Positions 21,455 to 34,522 are shown, numbered from the stretch's first letter. The stretch is 64,000 nucleotides of DNA from Oxytricha trifallax (GCA_000711775.1 ARYC01002737.1:1-64000), one strand, 5' to 3'. Made by a program: numbers and translations. The notes: generated by a model from the sequence alone, not told the origin.

Positions 21455-24400
21455 ATGGAAAATATGTCAGACTTAAACGTCGAGTAAAAGTCTTAAATAT
21501 CAGCTAACTATCAATTAAATATATTTAATAAAATAAAAAAATATTCTTCATAATACTCTTTTTATAACAATTAAATAATTGTAATATTACATATTATATT
21601 AATTTTGGATATTAAATTATGCATAAAGAATTCTTAAAACGTACTTAATTAAAATAATTGAATTTTTATATGTTAAAATATAATAAACTCAATGTAATGG
21701 TTATATTTTTTTGGAAATATTAAATGTTTCAACATTTGATTTAATTAATGGTGGCTAATACTTTATAAATGAATTTATATCTCAAACACTTTTTTAACTA
21801 CCATATTAATTTCAGATACAATATTGAATCTTATGAAATATTTTTAAACATTATCAAAACTTTAGCTATTTTTATTTGTTAATTTTTATAAAAGTGAGCA
21901 TTCATTTTTCTCTGTAATTGGTGAACGAATTTTTGAAATATAAAAATTGTCCTTTATTATAAGAATTTATTGTTTCATATTTTAATTTATAACTAGCAAG
22001 ACGCTGCGATTTAAGATATAAGAAATTCTCCAAGAGCTATGTCAAGAGAGATTTGTAAGATTGTTACTCCTCCTCTGAGAGTTATTGAACTAGAAGAATT
22101 AAAATAGAGTGAAATATTGAGGTTATAAAATCAAGATGTAGTTATTATTGATACATTAACGCAGAATCTTAACCCTAATCGCTCGATTCACTTAATTTAG
22201 TAACTCAAATGTAAACCTGTCGAGGTTATCATATTCTCATTTTTACCTAAAATCTAAGCTTAAATTTTAATGAGAAAACTTTCTCATGCAGGCATTGTCT
22301 AAAGCAGGAATCTAGTTGAGTATATTTAAGATTAATATAGAGAAAATGATTATTTAATAACCATCAAAATAAAGGATCAAAGGGATTTAGAAGATTTTTA
22401 TCAAGGGTTTTTCATTTCAAATAAAGCTTTAGCCATCGATATTGAAATTATTTTAAGTTGTGTTCCAATAAATATTTAGAAATTCCTTGATATTATGAAA
22501 ATTTTTTAAAGTTCAACTCATAAAATTAGGAAACTAATGCTAAGAAATATATAATCTTCATTCAATGATGATAAAATCTTTTTAAATCTCAACAACGATT
22601 TTATGATTTAAGGCATTTATGAATTTGAAATTTAAGATGTTAACTAGGATTTAAGCTATAAAATATTTAAATTCTTCGTTATTATTAAATTATAATTGAT
22701 AGTAAATTAATTGTAAAAGTCTTCTAGATAAATTTCTTAATGAAAAAATAAAAAATAATTGATAAAAAATATTCCCTAGGTAATATTAAATTAATACTTT
22801 AAAAAAATTAAGCTATTTCTTTAAATGATTTTATATTATTTTTAGATCTATAATCTTTCTATAGTTTTAATTATTTAACTATCTTTATGATTATTCTACA
22901 AATATTTTAATTAAAGTTATTTAATCCCATAATCATTTTAATCTTTTAAGTATTCATATTGATGCTTCAACAATCAAAACGATAAAGTATAATTCTTCAT
23001 TTGATTTGATTAGAAAAAACTGTTTTATAAAATTTATTGAGAGGTCTCATAATTTATAGTTTTTAACTTTAGCATCCAACTCAAATCATTAATTATATGG
23101 AAGAGATCATTCTTATATGCTTGAAAAACACACGAGAATATAAAACTTAAATTTTACATTTTATTTTTAGTTTTAAAATTAGTAAAATTGGGATTGGAAT
23201 AAATAAAAGTGCGAGTAAAAATTTTGTTTAGCCGAGACAATCTTCCTACCCTTCCTTACCCAAACTGAAAACCCTTCCTTAATATATAGCCAAGAATACC
23301 CTCCTCAACATAAAAATGTTGAAATAAGATAATTTAATATGAGGAGGGGATTCTTGGTTTTATGTTAAGAAAGGGTTTTCATTTAGGGTAAGGAAGGCTC
23401 TCGGTTTGATGGAGGGTAGTGGGATATGGGAGTGTTGTGAACAAGACCCACTTATAATTAAGAGAGATACTTTTTACTCCTTTTTATTTACATGAAATTT
23501 AATACCCTTGTTCTTTGTTTAATAAAGGCTTATATAAAATTAAATAAATTCATTGGTTTTTTCTCTCTTTTCGCTTATTACTAATTTTAAATTTAAATTA
23601 TTTAAATAACTAGGTAAAACTTCATAAAAAGTTCTTTATTAGAAAAATTAAAACATAGACTAAAATATAGTGCGATCTAATTTTTCCATAAAAAATATTT
23701 AAATTTTATTTATTTACATAAACAAATCATGTCAATATTGAATTATTTTAATTGTATAAATAATATTTGTAGATACTTTTCTTGTCCAAAATATTATATT
23801 TTAATAAAAAATTTATAATATGGATGAATTATCTATTAAAAACTTGAAATTCTTATTTCCATAATAAAATCATTATAATTTTTGCTTATTTTTGAGGTAA
23901 TTATGAAAAATGTTTTCTTCTGAATGTTTTTAATAATTATAACTAAAGGAAATTTTGGGAGTATTTAATGCGGTAAAATTCATTGAATTATCATCTTGCT
24001 CTAGTTTTAGCTTAAAAATAAAATTAAATTTAGAAATTTATAGCTGAATCAATTGATAATTTTGATGTGTATTTTACAGCATTTGCTATAATTTATAATT
24101 AAAATAAAATGTTGCATCATTTTAAAGTTAAGAATTATAATAAAAGATATGCATTATATTTGCGAAAATTTATTTAAATTTAATGATTTATTGATTTTTT
24201 ATTTGAAAATGCCATAGGAACTATTAATTATAATTATAATCATAATTTTTATTAATATAGTGAATTATGGTTAATGTTTAAGAATCCTTTTAATGTTATT
24301 GTGTTTACTCAAGATCACATAATTGTTCCAGCCAAGATACCCGTTCCTGACCTTATAATACCATGCTAAAAATTAAATATTTTATACTCAAAAAAGACTG

Positions 24401-27400
24401 AATCTAGTTCATTAATGGCATTTTCGGTAAAAGATTTTAAGTTCATAATTAATTTATTTAATTTTACCATCTCAGTCGAACCCTTTTTTACAATTCTTCT
24501 ATTGGAAAAAATAGATCTAAAAATAATATTTAAAATATTTTTAATTCTCTCAAATCAACTTCATTTAACATAATTCGAAATAGTAGTCAGATAAATTTTT
24601 AACTTTTATTAAAAAATATATTATTAGAGGTGGGGGGTAGGGAGGGGTATCATTTTTAAAACACATTCTTGGAATAATAAAAAACTGTGATTTTTTTAAT
24701 AATTTAATGCTATTTACTAATTTTTAATTTGAATGAATTAGTAATATAAAACTTAGATTTTATTTTATCAATAATAAATAGAAAATTTGTTAATTAATAA
24801 TTGAAGATCTAGAAGAAATGTAATTGAAAGTTGCAGACATACCTTTTTATCTTAATGAAATTTAAGAATACTTACGTTTAAAATATAATTCAGAAAATTT
24901 AAATTTTGAACATTTGGATAACGAGCAATATAGATTATGGGAAGATTACGAGCAAAAAAGATAAGAAAGCCTTAATAAAGATAATTTTATACGGCTCTTC
25001 TAGTTTTACTAAAATTAAGAAATAGAAATTAAAAATTTCTAGGTAAAAGTTGATTTGACTAACACGAATTCAAACTAAATCAATTTATATCATTTATAAA
25101 CTTAAAAAATAATAAAAGTTTTGATTCAATTATTGAATTATTGATTTTATAGTGAATTATTTAGATTACATTATAATTTAAAACTAAGTTAAAAGTAATT
25201 ATATCAAATTGATTAATTATTTAATCAAATTTTTATTTCATAAAAATTAATAAATTGAAGAAAAGCTAAAACTTTAAATTAATTTTAAGCTTTGATTTAA
25301 ATTTTAAGAGAATTTTAAATTCTTTAAGATTATTTGTTCCAGCCAAGATCCCCTCGCACATTCCAGTAACCAAGAGAACCTTCCCAACTCCTACCATTAC
25401 CCACGCCCTAAAATACCTTATCTCAAATAGCATTTTCTATCTGCAGGGTCTTAATCGATTTCCTTCATGATTTCTAGTCTATTTAAATAAATGATCTCAT
25501 TATATTTTTTTAAAATTTTTTCTTTTCTATGTAAGTGCCTTATATAATATGATAATAATGTTATAAAAAGTCTTACGATTTTTGTCATCCTTTTTATACA
25601 ATATCCCATATCAAAAATAGATTGAAATACTTTACCATTATTTAAGATTACAATTTTATTTCTAAATAATATTATGGACAATATTACACAATTTTTATTT
25701 TAGAAAAATTTTATTCCTTAAATCAAATTTATTCTACATAATCCCAAAAAGGTTCTCATTAATTTTCAATTTTTTATTTATTACAGAAAATTATAAAATA
25801 TTAATAAAAATCGAAATAAAAAATTGAAAAATTAATGAGAACCTTTTTGGGATTATGTAGAATAAATTTGATTTAAGGAATAAAATTTTTCTAAAATAAA
25901 AATTGTGTAATATTGTCCATAATATTATTTAGAAATAAAATTGTAATCTTAAATAATGGTAAAGTATTTCAATCTATTTTTGATATGGGATATTGTATAA
26001 AAAGGATGACAAAAATCGTAAGACTTTTTAAAACATTATTATCATGTTATATAAGGCACTTACACAGAAAAGAAAAAATTTTAAAAAAATACAATGAGAT
26101 TATTTATTTAAATAGACTAGAAATCATGAAGGAAATCGATTAAGACCCTGCAGATAGAAAATGTTATTTGAGATAAGGTATTTTAGGGTGTGGGTAAGGG
26201 TAGGAGTTGGGAAGGTTCTCTTGGTTACTGGAATGTGCGAGGGGATCTTGGCTGGAACAAATAATCTTAAAGAATTTAAAATTCTCTTTTAACAATTTAA
26301 TTTCTGATTGCTGCTGCTTTATAATTTTATTTCTTAAATATTCTAGACAAATTTACATGAAATTTTTGTAGTTCTTTATTATATTGAATGTCATAAGCTT
26401 AAATTAATACAACTGCTGCTGTTGAGGTTCTAAGATTTTGAATTATTAAAAATAATTATTTTTTTAAAATATGATTTACTTAAAAATATAAATAGCCTGG
26501 ATTTTATAAAAACAATAAGTATTATAAGAGATATAAAAAGTTTAGTACAATATCTTTAAATATAATTAAATTAGAAATTTATAATATATAAAAGTATAAA
26601 CTTATTTTTAATTTTTTGAATTATAATTTCTTTTTTATTTTAAAAAATTGAATTTAAGAATAATTATGAAATTAAATGGATTTAATTCTTAAGATAAGAA
26701 AATAAAGCATAATACATGCTTTTAATAAGTAAAATAAAATTTCAATGATTATACTTTAGAAAAAAAGTTCCTAAAAATTATAAAAGATAAATAATACAAT
26801 ATTGAAGAAATTAATTTAGAGGGGAGTAAGATAAATATTGAAAGCTAGTCATCTTAAGGTATATTCTTAGACATATTAGGATTTGGTAAAATTAGGATTA
26901 TAAACATGAAGGAAAATTAACTTGAATATTATAATGCCATTTTAATTATTTGTTAAAATTATAAATTTATAAAATAACTTGGTTTGGAATTTTTTCAGAT
27001 GCTATTTACAGCCTCTCTTGGGCAGAATTTGTTGAATTTGACTTCTTTGAATTTATCTGAAAATCCTATTCATGATTAAGGAGCCATTTTAATATATTCA
27101 TGCATGAACTACACTCCTAATCTTACAGATTTTAACATGAGCTTGTGCTAATTAACATTTAAGTCTTTCGAACCATTCTTAAGATGTCTTGAACATGTAA
27201 CTTAACTTAAGAGTGCAGACTTAAGCCGTAATAATTTCAATGAGAGTAGTTACTCACAAAATCTTTAGCACTTTTTTAGATTCCTTCAAACAAGCGCTTT
27301 TTCTTTAAATATGAGTAATTGCAGACTTAACGAATATTCATCTAACACTATCAGTCTTTTTATTGAAGGAAATACTAGAATGAAGCAGTTATCTTATTAT

Positions 27401-27472
27401 TTTCTTTTTAAGATCTTTAATTTATCAATCAATATTTTATAAATAATGAGAAAAATTTATAATTAGAGTTGA
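21455..27472 (+). CDS. Split LRR-protein gene, copy 2 (six MDSs), fully open
   Basis: Coding segments are 21455-21510, 21996-22689, 22916-23081, 23945-24093, 24803-25087 and 26657-27472, together 2166 nt or 721 residues and a TGA. It starts MENMSDLNVEQKS. The C-terminal LRR block (LTSLNLSENPI, FNMSLCQL, ADLSRNNF, SLNMSNCRL) aligns codon for codon with copy 1, and NNFNESSYSQ is uninterrupted where copy 1 carries the TBE. Differences from copy 1 are frequent but keep phase everywhere, with many synonymous changes, and no TGA occurs before the end. This is the only copy in the window with neither a transposon in a coding segment nor a nonsense codon, so it is the best candidate for a functional gene. 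The function is unknown; an LRR protein-binding role is a family-level guess. Confidence 0.83.
21511..21995. other. IES1 of LRR gene copy 2, pointer TAACTA
   Basis: TAACTA at 21505-21510 and 21990-21995. At 485 bp it is more than twice the length of IES1 in copies 1 and 3 while the pointer is unchanged. Confidence 0.8.
22690..22915. other. IES2 of LRR gene copy 2, pointer ATTAAA
   Basis: ATTAAA at 22684-22689 and 22910-22915, in phase. 226 bp, AT-rich. Confidence 0.7.
23082..23944. other. IES3 of LRR gene copy 2, pointer AACT
   Basis: AACT at 23078-23081 and 23941-23944; the joined frame reads LASNQRKFWEYL. Inside, 23225-23445 is an imperfect palindrome with C-rich and G-rich shoulders (AGCCGAGACAATC, GGCTCTCGGTTTG). 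Confidence 0.7.
24094..24802. other. IES4 of LRR gene copy 2, pointer ATAATT
   Basis: ATAATT at 24088-24093 and 24797-24802 joins in frame as FAIIEDLEEM. It contains the element bounded by TGTTCCAGCCAAGATACCC (about 24326) and GGAGGGGTATC (about 24640). Confidence 0.78.
25088..26656. other. IES5 of LRR gene copy 2, pointer AATTTA, enlarged by a fold-back
   Basis: AATTTA at 25082-25087 and 26651-26656, same phase. Of its 1569 bp, 979 are the inverted duplication at 25308-26286. Confidence 0.65.
25308..26286. mobile_element. 979-bp inverted duplication inside IES5 of copy 2
   Basis: The two halves are almost perfect reverse complements around a centre near 25797. The pair TGTTCCAGCCAAGATCCCC (25335) and GGGGATCTTGGCTGGAACA (ending 26259) matches the ends of the element family seen in IES3 and IES4, and the inverted repeat continues about 27 bp beyond them into flanking sequence. 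The same 76-residue frame (MSIILFRNKIVILNNG...) appears once on each strand as a result of the symmetry; it starts at TTG and I do not regard it as a gene. Confidence 0.85.
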
Positions 27473-29183
27473 TTCTTAAAAACAACTTAGAACTTGGTGA
27501 ATCAGGCTTAGAAAGTATAATAATGAGTATGTATCAAAACGACGTTTTAAAAGAATTGGATTTGAGATAAAGTATTTCCATTGAACTTCTCTCAAAATAT
27601 TAAGATATAGACGACAAAAGAATAATTGTTGATAAAATCTGATTAATAATCATCTTATTTGTTTTTTTAATGAATTAATAATATTTATATTAAAAATTTA
27701 AAGCTAATTAATTAGATTGAGAAGAAGTCTGCATAGTCTATCAAAATTTGTTAATTAAATATATGAGAAAAGTATAGAAATATTAACTTGATCAGCTCAT
27801 TTTCCTTTATCAAGCTTACTATTATTTATCGTACTAATCTCGAGATTAATGCTCGTTCACGTTATTATTTTGGTGACATCACAAAAAATCAAGTTTTTGG
27901 TTAGGTACATGAAATTTCAGTCACATCTAGATAAAAAACTGTCGTTCTGAATATCACCTGAAAAGGCAGTCATTCATTTATTATTTTATTATTTGCAATT
28001 TTAATAGAGCAGTAGTAATAAAAATTAAATCAGTCTAAGTCTTAATTAATAAGTAAAAATTTGAAATAAATTAAGACTTTTCTAACTAAAATTCTTAATA
28101 GATTAAATTTATTGGTATACATTTGAATTATTGGTCATTAAAACTTAAAAAAGTTTTAATTTGCCTGATTTAACTTGTTTATATTACTTTTTATATTAAA
28201 TTTCAATTAATAAATGAATGACAGCCCTATCAGATGATCATTATAACTCCAGTTTTTTCAAGAAGTGACCGAGATTGAAGATTCTGAAACTAGACCTTGA
28301 CTTTTATTCTGTCTAGATTAAGATGTGGACGAGCACCGATCTTGAGATAAGCATGAAAATTAATTGTGAGCTTGTTGAAGTAAAATGATCTTATAAAGGC
28401 AATATTACTGTACTTTGGCTAATATTTAATGATCAAATTTTATTTTAACTTATATATTGACAATAAAATGACTAAATTTGATTTAATTTCAATCAAAAAT
28501 ATTTCTCTAGATCTATCTATATAGATTTAACTATTGAATAAAACTTCAAGTGATTATATAAAAATAAACTTATATAAAAGAAAAGTAATATAGATCAATA
28601 AAAAAAGTAATAGTATTTAAATGAAAATTATAGCTATGTATTATAAATCAAATTATAAGTGTTACATCAATTTTAGATTCTCAAATAATATATTGAACAA
28701 CCTATTTCCAATTGAAGACATTTTTAAGAGATAAGATTAAATTTTTTATTATAAAAAGAAAAAACCTACAAAATATGAAAATTTGTAATTTAAATAAGAA
28801 TATAAATACATTATTAAAATAAAAATTTAAGTTTGGTAAATAAATACAAAAGAAATTAAATATAAAAAAAACTAAAATAAATAAATATTTACTAAATTAA
28901 ATAAAGGATATCATTTAGAATAATTATTTAATACTATTCTTAATTAAAAAATCTAAATATTTATGATAAATATTTAGAATTAAATTTTATGTCTTTTTTT
29001 ATAGGTTATATAAATTTATATTAAAAACTTATCAATATTCTTATGGATTTTTATATACTTTTAATATCTTTCCTCTGTAATATTTATGAAAGCTTTGAAA
29101 TGAATCAGTTAGCTGTTAATGTTAATTGAATTGTTAATAATATTTTCTTAAGAATCTATCTCTTTTGATATAACTTTTTATTT

Positions 29184-29955
29184 GTTCTAACTGAGATACC
29201 CCAAAACCTCCCTCTTTTATATTAGACCCTCTCATCATATTTTACTCTTTTCCATTAAACAAGACACCCTCTCTATCTACCATCCTATTAAATACAATTT
29301 ATTAAATGAAAAATCTTTTTATTTACTATGAGGCTTTATCAATCATAATAATTCTAGCTTATATTATATAAGTTAATATATTTAATTTACTATATCGTCT
29401 AACTTTATTACACTAGCTCCTATAAGAATAGAAATTTTATTATAATTTCAATAATGAATTTATTTATAATCACAATATTTAACCATTAAGCTTAAATTTG
29501 TTCTTTAAAATTATAGTATCAAAAATCAAATATATTTATCATTAATATAAAATACAGAGTTGTAACTTTATTTTAATTCTCATAAATCTTTTGCAATATA
29601 ATTATTTATAAAATATCGAAAATATTTTAATTCGATTGTTTTGAAAATTTTGACGCATAAATATTCAAAAATTTAATTTTTGAATATAGTCAATTATAAT
29701 TTTATAAAGATGCTCTTTTAAATTTAAATATAAGTTATATTTTTATAGTATCTTAGCATTTTAAATTAGACGAATATATGTAATTTAGAAAATAAATTCC
29801 TTAATACAACCAATAATTTTTCATAGTTAAGTCAGATTAACAGTATGGAAAAAAAATATAAAAGGTTTAAATAGGGTGAGGAAGTGGGTATGGGGAGAGG
29901 AATGGGAGATGTACCTTACTTAGTTAAGGGTGAGTAGGGTTTTCTGGGTTAGAAC
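29184..29955. repeat. C-rich to G-rich inverted-repeat module, unit 3
   Basis: It begins GTTCTAACTGAGATACCCC and ends GGGTTTTCTGGGTTAGAAC. The outer seven bases are exact inverted repeats and the first 90 bases are C-rich while the last 85 are G-rich. Copies are at 39211-39982, 49239-50010 and 59265-60036. Confidence 0.65.
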
Positions 29956-30493
29956 ATTTATTTATTTATATTTTTTATTTAAAAAAATTGACTTTTTAAT
30001 TAAAAAACATAAGTTCTTTTCTCCGATTTTTAAATTTTGTCATTTTGTTTAAATAGGAAAATTTGTTGTATTTATAATATTAAAAAATTTGTAATTTATT
30101 ATACTAAAGGTAGATAATCTATCCATTTTTTATTGATAATATTTTTTAAATTAATTATTTTTGATATATTAAAAACTATTCTTATTAACTTTAAGACTAT
30201 TGATAACTAAATCTTTTTCCCTTATATATTTTGTTTACGCATTTTTTAATGTCTAAAATTGGTTAGCCCTAAGCAAATTGCTAATATATTGAAGAAATTC
30301 CTATACATACTTATCTTTTTAGTCACAAACAAAGTCTTTTAAAGATGGAAGTTAATAGATTTTAGAAACAAACATCAATTACTGGTCAGACAAACTCAGC
30401 AATCTGTCCCATGTCAAATACTATTTGTAAGAATAAATTGTTTTTTTTAAATAGTATAGAAGGACATATAATGTATTATTGATAAAATAATCT

Positions 30494-31120
30494 GGCTAGC
30501 AGGTAGAACACACCCCCCCCTAATGTACTATTTTCTTTTTGTAGTCTTGTAGAGTTTTTGACTCTGAGCAAGATTGTCAGAAGCGCCTTTTGCTTGCGAG
30601 TAATAGTTTTCGAGCTATGACCAAAATAAAGTTCATTTTTATACATAAAAACATCATAAAAATAGTCAAAAATTAAAAATATATATTCTATCTATTTTTA
30701 ATAAAAATCAATTTTTTGGTATTTTTGTTATATCCTGAGCAAAGATATCATAATTAAAGTAGTATTTTGAAATGCAACCAATTTTGTCAAAATTTGATAA
30801 TTTTATCATTAATTATGTATTTCTTGACAAAATTGGTTGCATTTCAAAATACTACTTTAATTATGATATCTTTGCTCAGGATATAACAAAAATACCAAAA
30901 AATTGATTTTTATTAAAAATAGATAGAATATATATTTTTAATTTTTGACTATTTTTATGATGTTTTTATGTATAAAAATGAACTTTATTTTGGTCATAGC
31001 TCGAAAACTATTACTCGCAAGCAAAAGGCGCTTCTGACAATCTTGCTCAGAGTCAAAAACTCTACAAGACTACAAAAAGAAAATAGTACATTAGGGGGGG
31101 GTGTGTTCTACCTGCTAGCC
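30494..31120. mobile_element. 627-bp hairpin element with 8-bp target duplication, unit 3
   Basis: It starts GGCTAGCAGGTAGAACACACC and ends with the reverse complement. The arms are about 297 bp around a 33-bp asymmetric loop (30791-30823). AATAATCT flanks it at 30486-30493 and 31121-31128. It carries no convincing gene; frames across it (such as the 67-codon one at 50997 in unit 5) follow from the palindrome. It is absent at this position from units 1 and 2. Confidence 0.92.
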
Positions 31121-31453
31121 AATAATCTCATTCTAATATTTTATTAAATCATTTAAAATCATGTATAGTAAATTATTTTTGTCATTAATATTTAACTTTA
31201 TTTATGTCAAGTTAAATGGATAATTTCCTTCTTGATTTTAATAGCTAAAAATTGATGTATTTATTGCAGATTTGGGCTCAACGCTAAAAATTATAGCATA
31301 AAAATTGTGCTCAAATAATTTAACCTTTGTAGATTAACTATCTATATTTCGATTTTTCCTTTGTATTTATAATAGTATTAAATATTAGATAACTAATATG
31401 GAAAATTTATCCGACTTCAACGTTGAGGAGAAATCTTAAATATCGCCTAACTA

Positions 31454-31653
31454 TCAATTAAAATATATTTATATGTAATATGCATTTTAATACACTAATA
31501 TTATGACTTTATGAAGAATTTACGCTATATCATACTCTATTAACATCGAAATTTGTTTTTGCTAAAGAATTCTTAAAAAGCACTTAATTTAAATATTATC
31601 ATTTTTTATGATTTAATTGACTCAGTGAAATGGTTATAATTTAATTATAACTA
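31454..31653. other. IES1 of LRR gene copy 3, pointer TAACTA
   Basis: TAACTA at 31448-31453 and 31648-31653; 200 bp. Confidence 0.78.
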
Positions 31654-32343
31654 GCAAGACGCTGCGATTTAAGATATAAGAGATTAGCCTTGAACCATTT
31701 CAAGAGAGATCAACAAAATAGATTCTACTCCTCTGAGAGTTATTGAACAAGAAGAATTAAAACAGAGTGAAATATTGAGAATTAAATAACAAGATGTTAT
31801 CATTGATACATAAACGTAGAATCACGAGCGTAATCGCTCGATTCACTTAATTTAGCAACTCAAAAGTAAACCTGTTGAGGTCATCATATTCTAATATCTA
31901 CCTAAAATCTAAGCTTAAATTTTAATGAGAAAACTATCTCATGCAGGCATTGTCTAGAGCGAAAATCTAGTTAAGTCTTTAAAAGATTAATATAGAGAAA
32001 ATGATCGTTTACTAACCATCAAAATAATGGATTAAGGGGATTTAGAAGATTTTCATTAAAGATATTTAATTTCAAATAAAGCTTTAGACATCGATTTTGA
32101 AATCATTTTAGGTTGTATTCCTATAAATATTTAATATCTCCTCACTATTTTGGAGATTTCTCAAAGTTCAACTTACAAAATTAGGAAACTCATGCTAAGA
32201 TCTATATAATCTTCAATCAGTGATGATCATATTTTTACAAATTTCTGCAAGGATTTTATGATTTAAGGCATTTACGAATTTGAAATTTACGATGCTGACT
32301 AGAAGTTAGACTATAGGATTTTTAGATTCTTCGTTATTATTAA

Positions 32344-32567
32344 ATTATAATTGATAATTAATTAAATAGAAAAAGTATTAGAGAGGCTCTTTCGAAATAA
32401 ACAATCTTAAAATAATTGAGAAAATTTTTCTAGCTAATATTAAATTTATACTTTGAAAATTAAAGTCTATATTTTACATAGATTTATTTTTCATTTAGAA
32501 CTAAACTCTTTCTATAATTTTAATATATTAACTAACTTTCTGATAATTCTACATTAACATAAATTAA
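32344..32567. other. IES2 of LRR gene copy 3, pointer ATTAA
   Basis: ATTAA at 32339-32343 and 32563-32567, in phase; 224 bp, close in length to IES2 of copies 1 and 2. Confidence 0.68.
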
Positions 32568-32734
32568 TGTGAATTAATTTCAATATTATTTTAATCCATT
32601 CAATAATCATATCGATGCTTCAACAATTAAAACGATAAAGTATAATTCCTCATTTGATTTAATAAATAAAAGCTGTTTTATCAAATTTATTGAGAGCTCT
32701 CATAATTTAAAGTTTTTGACTTTAATATTCAACT

Positions 32735-33619
32735 CAAATAATTAATTACATCTACGAGGTTATTAGTGATAAATGCTTGGAAAACACATGAGAATATGAA
32801 ACTTAAATTTCAATATTTTTATTTTTAAAATTAATAAATTGGGATTGGAATAAATAAAAGTGCTAGTAAAAATCTTATCTACCCACCATAAAACCGAGAA
32901 CCTCTCCTACAGTAACTAAGAACCCTTCCTTAACATAAAACCAAGAATCCCCTACTCAAAGAAAATATTTTATTTCAACAATTTTAATATTCTAGTTCTT
33001 AATATAATAAATGGATTATATTAAGAACTTGATTATTAAAATTGTTTAAATAAAATATTTTCTTTGAGGAGGGGATTCTTGGTTTTATGGTGGGTAGTGT
33101 GATATGGGAGGGTTGTGAAGACCCGCTAATAATTAATAAAGATACTTTTAACTCCTTTTTATCTATATTGAATTTAATACTCTTGTTCTTGTTTTATAAA
33201 AGTTTATATAAAATTAAATAAATTAATTGGGTTTTTATATCTTTTCGCTTATTACTAATTTTATATTAAAATTATATAAATAACTTAGTAAAACTATATA
33301 AAAAATTCTTTATTAATGATAAAAAACATAGACTAAAATATAATACTCTCTAATTTTTTCATAAAAATATTTTTTTATTTTTTTTTATTTACTATAACAA
33401 ATCACCTAAATATTGAATTAGTTTTATTGCATAAATAATAATTTTAGTTACTTTCATGTCTAAAATATAATATATTTACAAAAAATTTATAATTTTGATG
33501 AATTGTTTATAAAAGACTTTAAATTCATATTTCGATAATAAATAATTATAATTTTTGCTTATTTTCCAGATAATTATAATAAATGTTTTTCTTACCTAAT
33601 GTTTATGATAATTATAACT
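32735..33619. other. IES3 of LRR gene copy 3, pointer AACT
   Basis: AACT at 32731-32734 and 33616-33619, joining as LIFNQRNFWEDL. A palindrome with C-rich and G-rich shoulders lies at 32876-33115 (AACCAAGAATCCCC against GGGGATTCTTGGTT). Confidence 0.7.
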
Positions 33620-33768
33620 AAAGGAATTTTTGGGAGGATCTAATGAAAACAAATAAATTGAGTTATCACCTAGCTTTAGTTTTAGCTTAAAAATTAAATT
33701 AAATTGAGAAATTTATAGCAGAATCAATTGGAAACTTTGATGTGTATTTTACTGCCTTTTCTATAATT

Positions 33769-34522
33769 AATATTAATTTAAATTGAGTCTCATTTGAAGT
33801 AAGAATTATTACAAGAGATATGCATTTAATTTGAGGAAATTTATTTAAATTTAATGAGTTATTGATTAATTAATTGAAAATATACTAATTATAATCAATA
33901 ATTTTTATTAATATAAAGAATTATAGTTCATGTTTAAAAACCCTTTATAATGTTATTGTTTTTACTCAAGATCACATAATTGTTCCAGCCAAGATACCAG
34001 TTCCAACCCTTAAATTACCATGTTAAAAATGAAATATTTTATACTCAAAAAAGACTGAATCTAGTTCATTGACGGCCTTTTTGTTAAGAAATTCTAAGTT
34101 TATTATTAACTTTTTAATTCATTTAATTTTACCATCCCAGCCAAACCCCTTTTAAAATGCTTCTATAGAAAAAATAGATAGAAAATAAAATTTTAAGTAT
34201 TTAAATCTCTCAAATCAACTTCATTTAACATAATTCGAAATAGTAGTCAGATCAATTTTTAACTTTTTATTAAATAAATATATTATTCGGAGGTGATGTG
34301 GGGAAGGTATCTCATTTAGAACACATACTTGGAATAAATAAAAAATATTTCAACAATAATGCTTATCTCTACTTACAATAAACACAACCACTTTTAGTTA
34401 AAAAACTGTGATTGCTTTAATAATTTAATGCTATTTATTAATTTTTAATTTGAATGAATTCGAAATATTTAAACTTAGATTTTATTTTATCAATAGTAAA
34501 TAAAATTTGTTAATTAATAATT
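33769..34522. other. IES4 of LRR gene copy 3, pointer ATAATT
   Basis: ATAATT at 33763-33768 and 34517-34522, joining as FSIIEDLEEM. It contains the element from TGTTCCAGCCAAGATACC (about 33981) to GGTATCTCATTTAGAAC (about 34322). Confidence 0.77.

Larger units (their letters stand above)
19262..29183 (+). repeat. Array unit 2: divergent unit with intact LRR gene copy
   Basis: Same block order as the other units. Up to about 27580 it is clearly diverged from units 3-6; from there to the unit end it is almost identical to unit 3, except that it lacks the 586-bp insertion found at 38258-38843. Confidence 0.8.
27473..31397. other. Spacer between LRR gene copies 2 and 3
   Basis: It holds the left edge of the homogenised array (about 27580), the inverted-repeat element 27787-28397, AT-rich sequence to 29183, the C-rich to G-rich module 29184-29955, and the hairpin 30494-31120. 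Nothing coding is visible under either genetic code. Confidence 0.55.

Noticed and set aside
25451-26143. Two identical 76-codon frames on opposite strands
   Set aside because: They are forced by the palindrome at 25308-26286, begin at TTG, and have no counterpart in other units.
29195-29207. ATACCCCAAAACC as a telomere or TBE end in the array module
   Set aside because: A single C4A4 match in a C-rich block that is variable between units 1, 2 and 3, without the other terminal sequences of a TBE.
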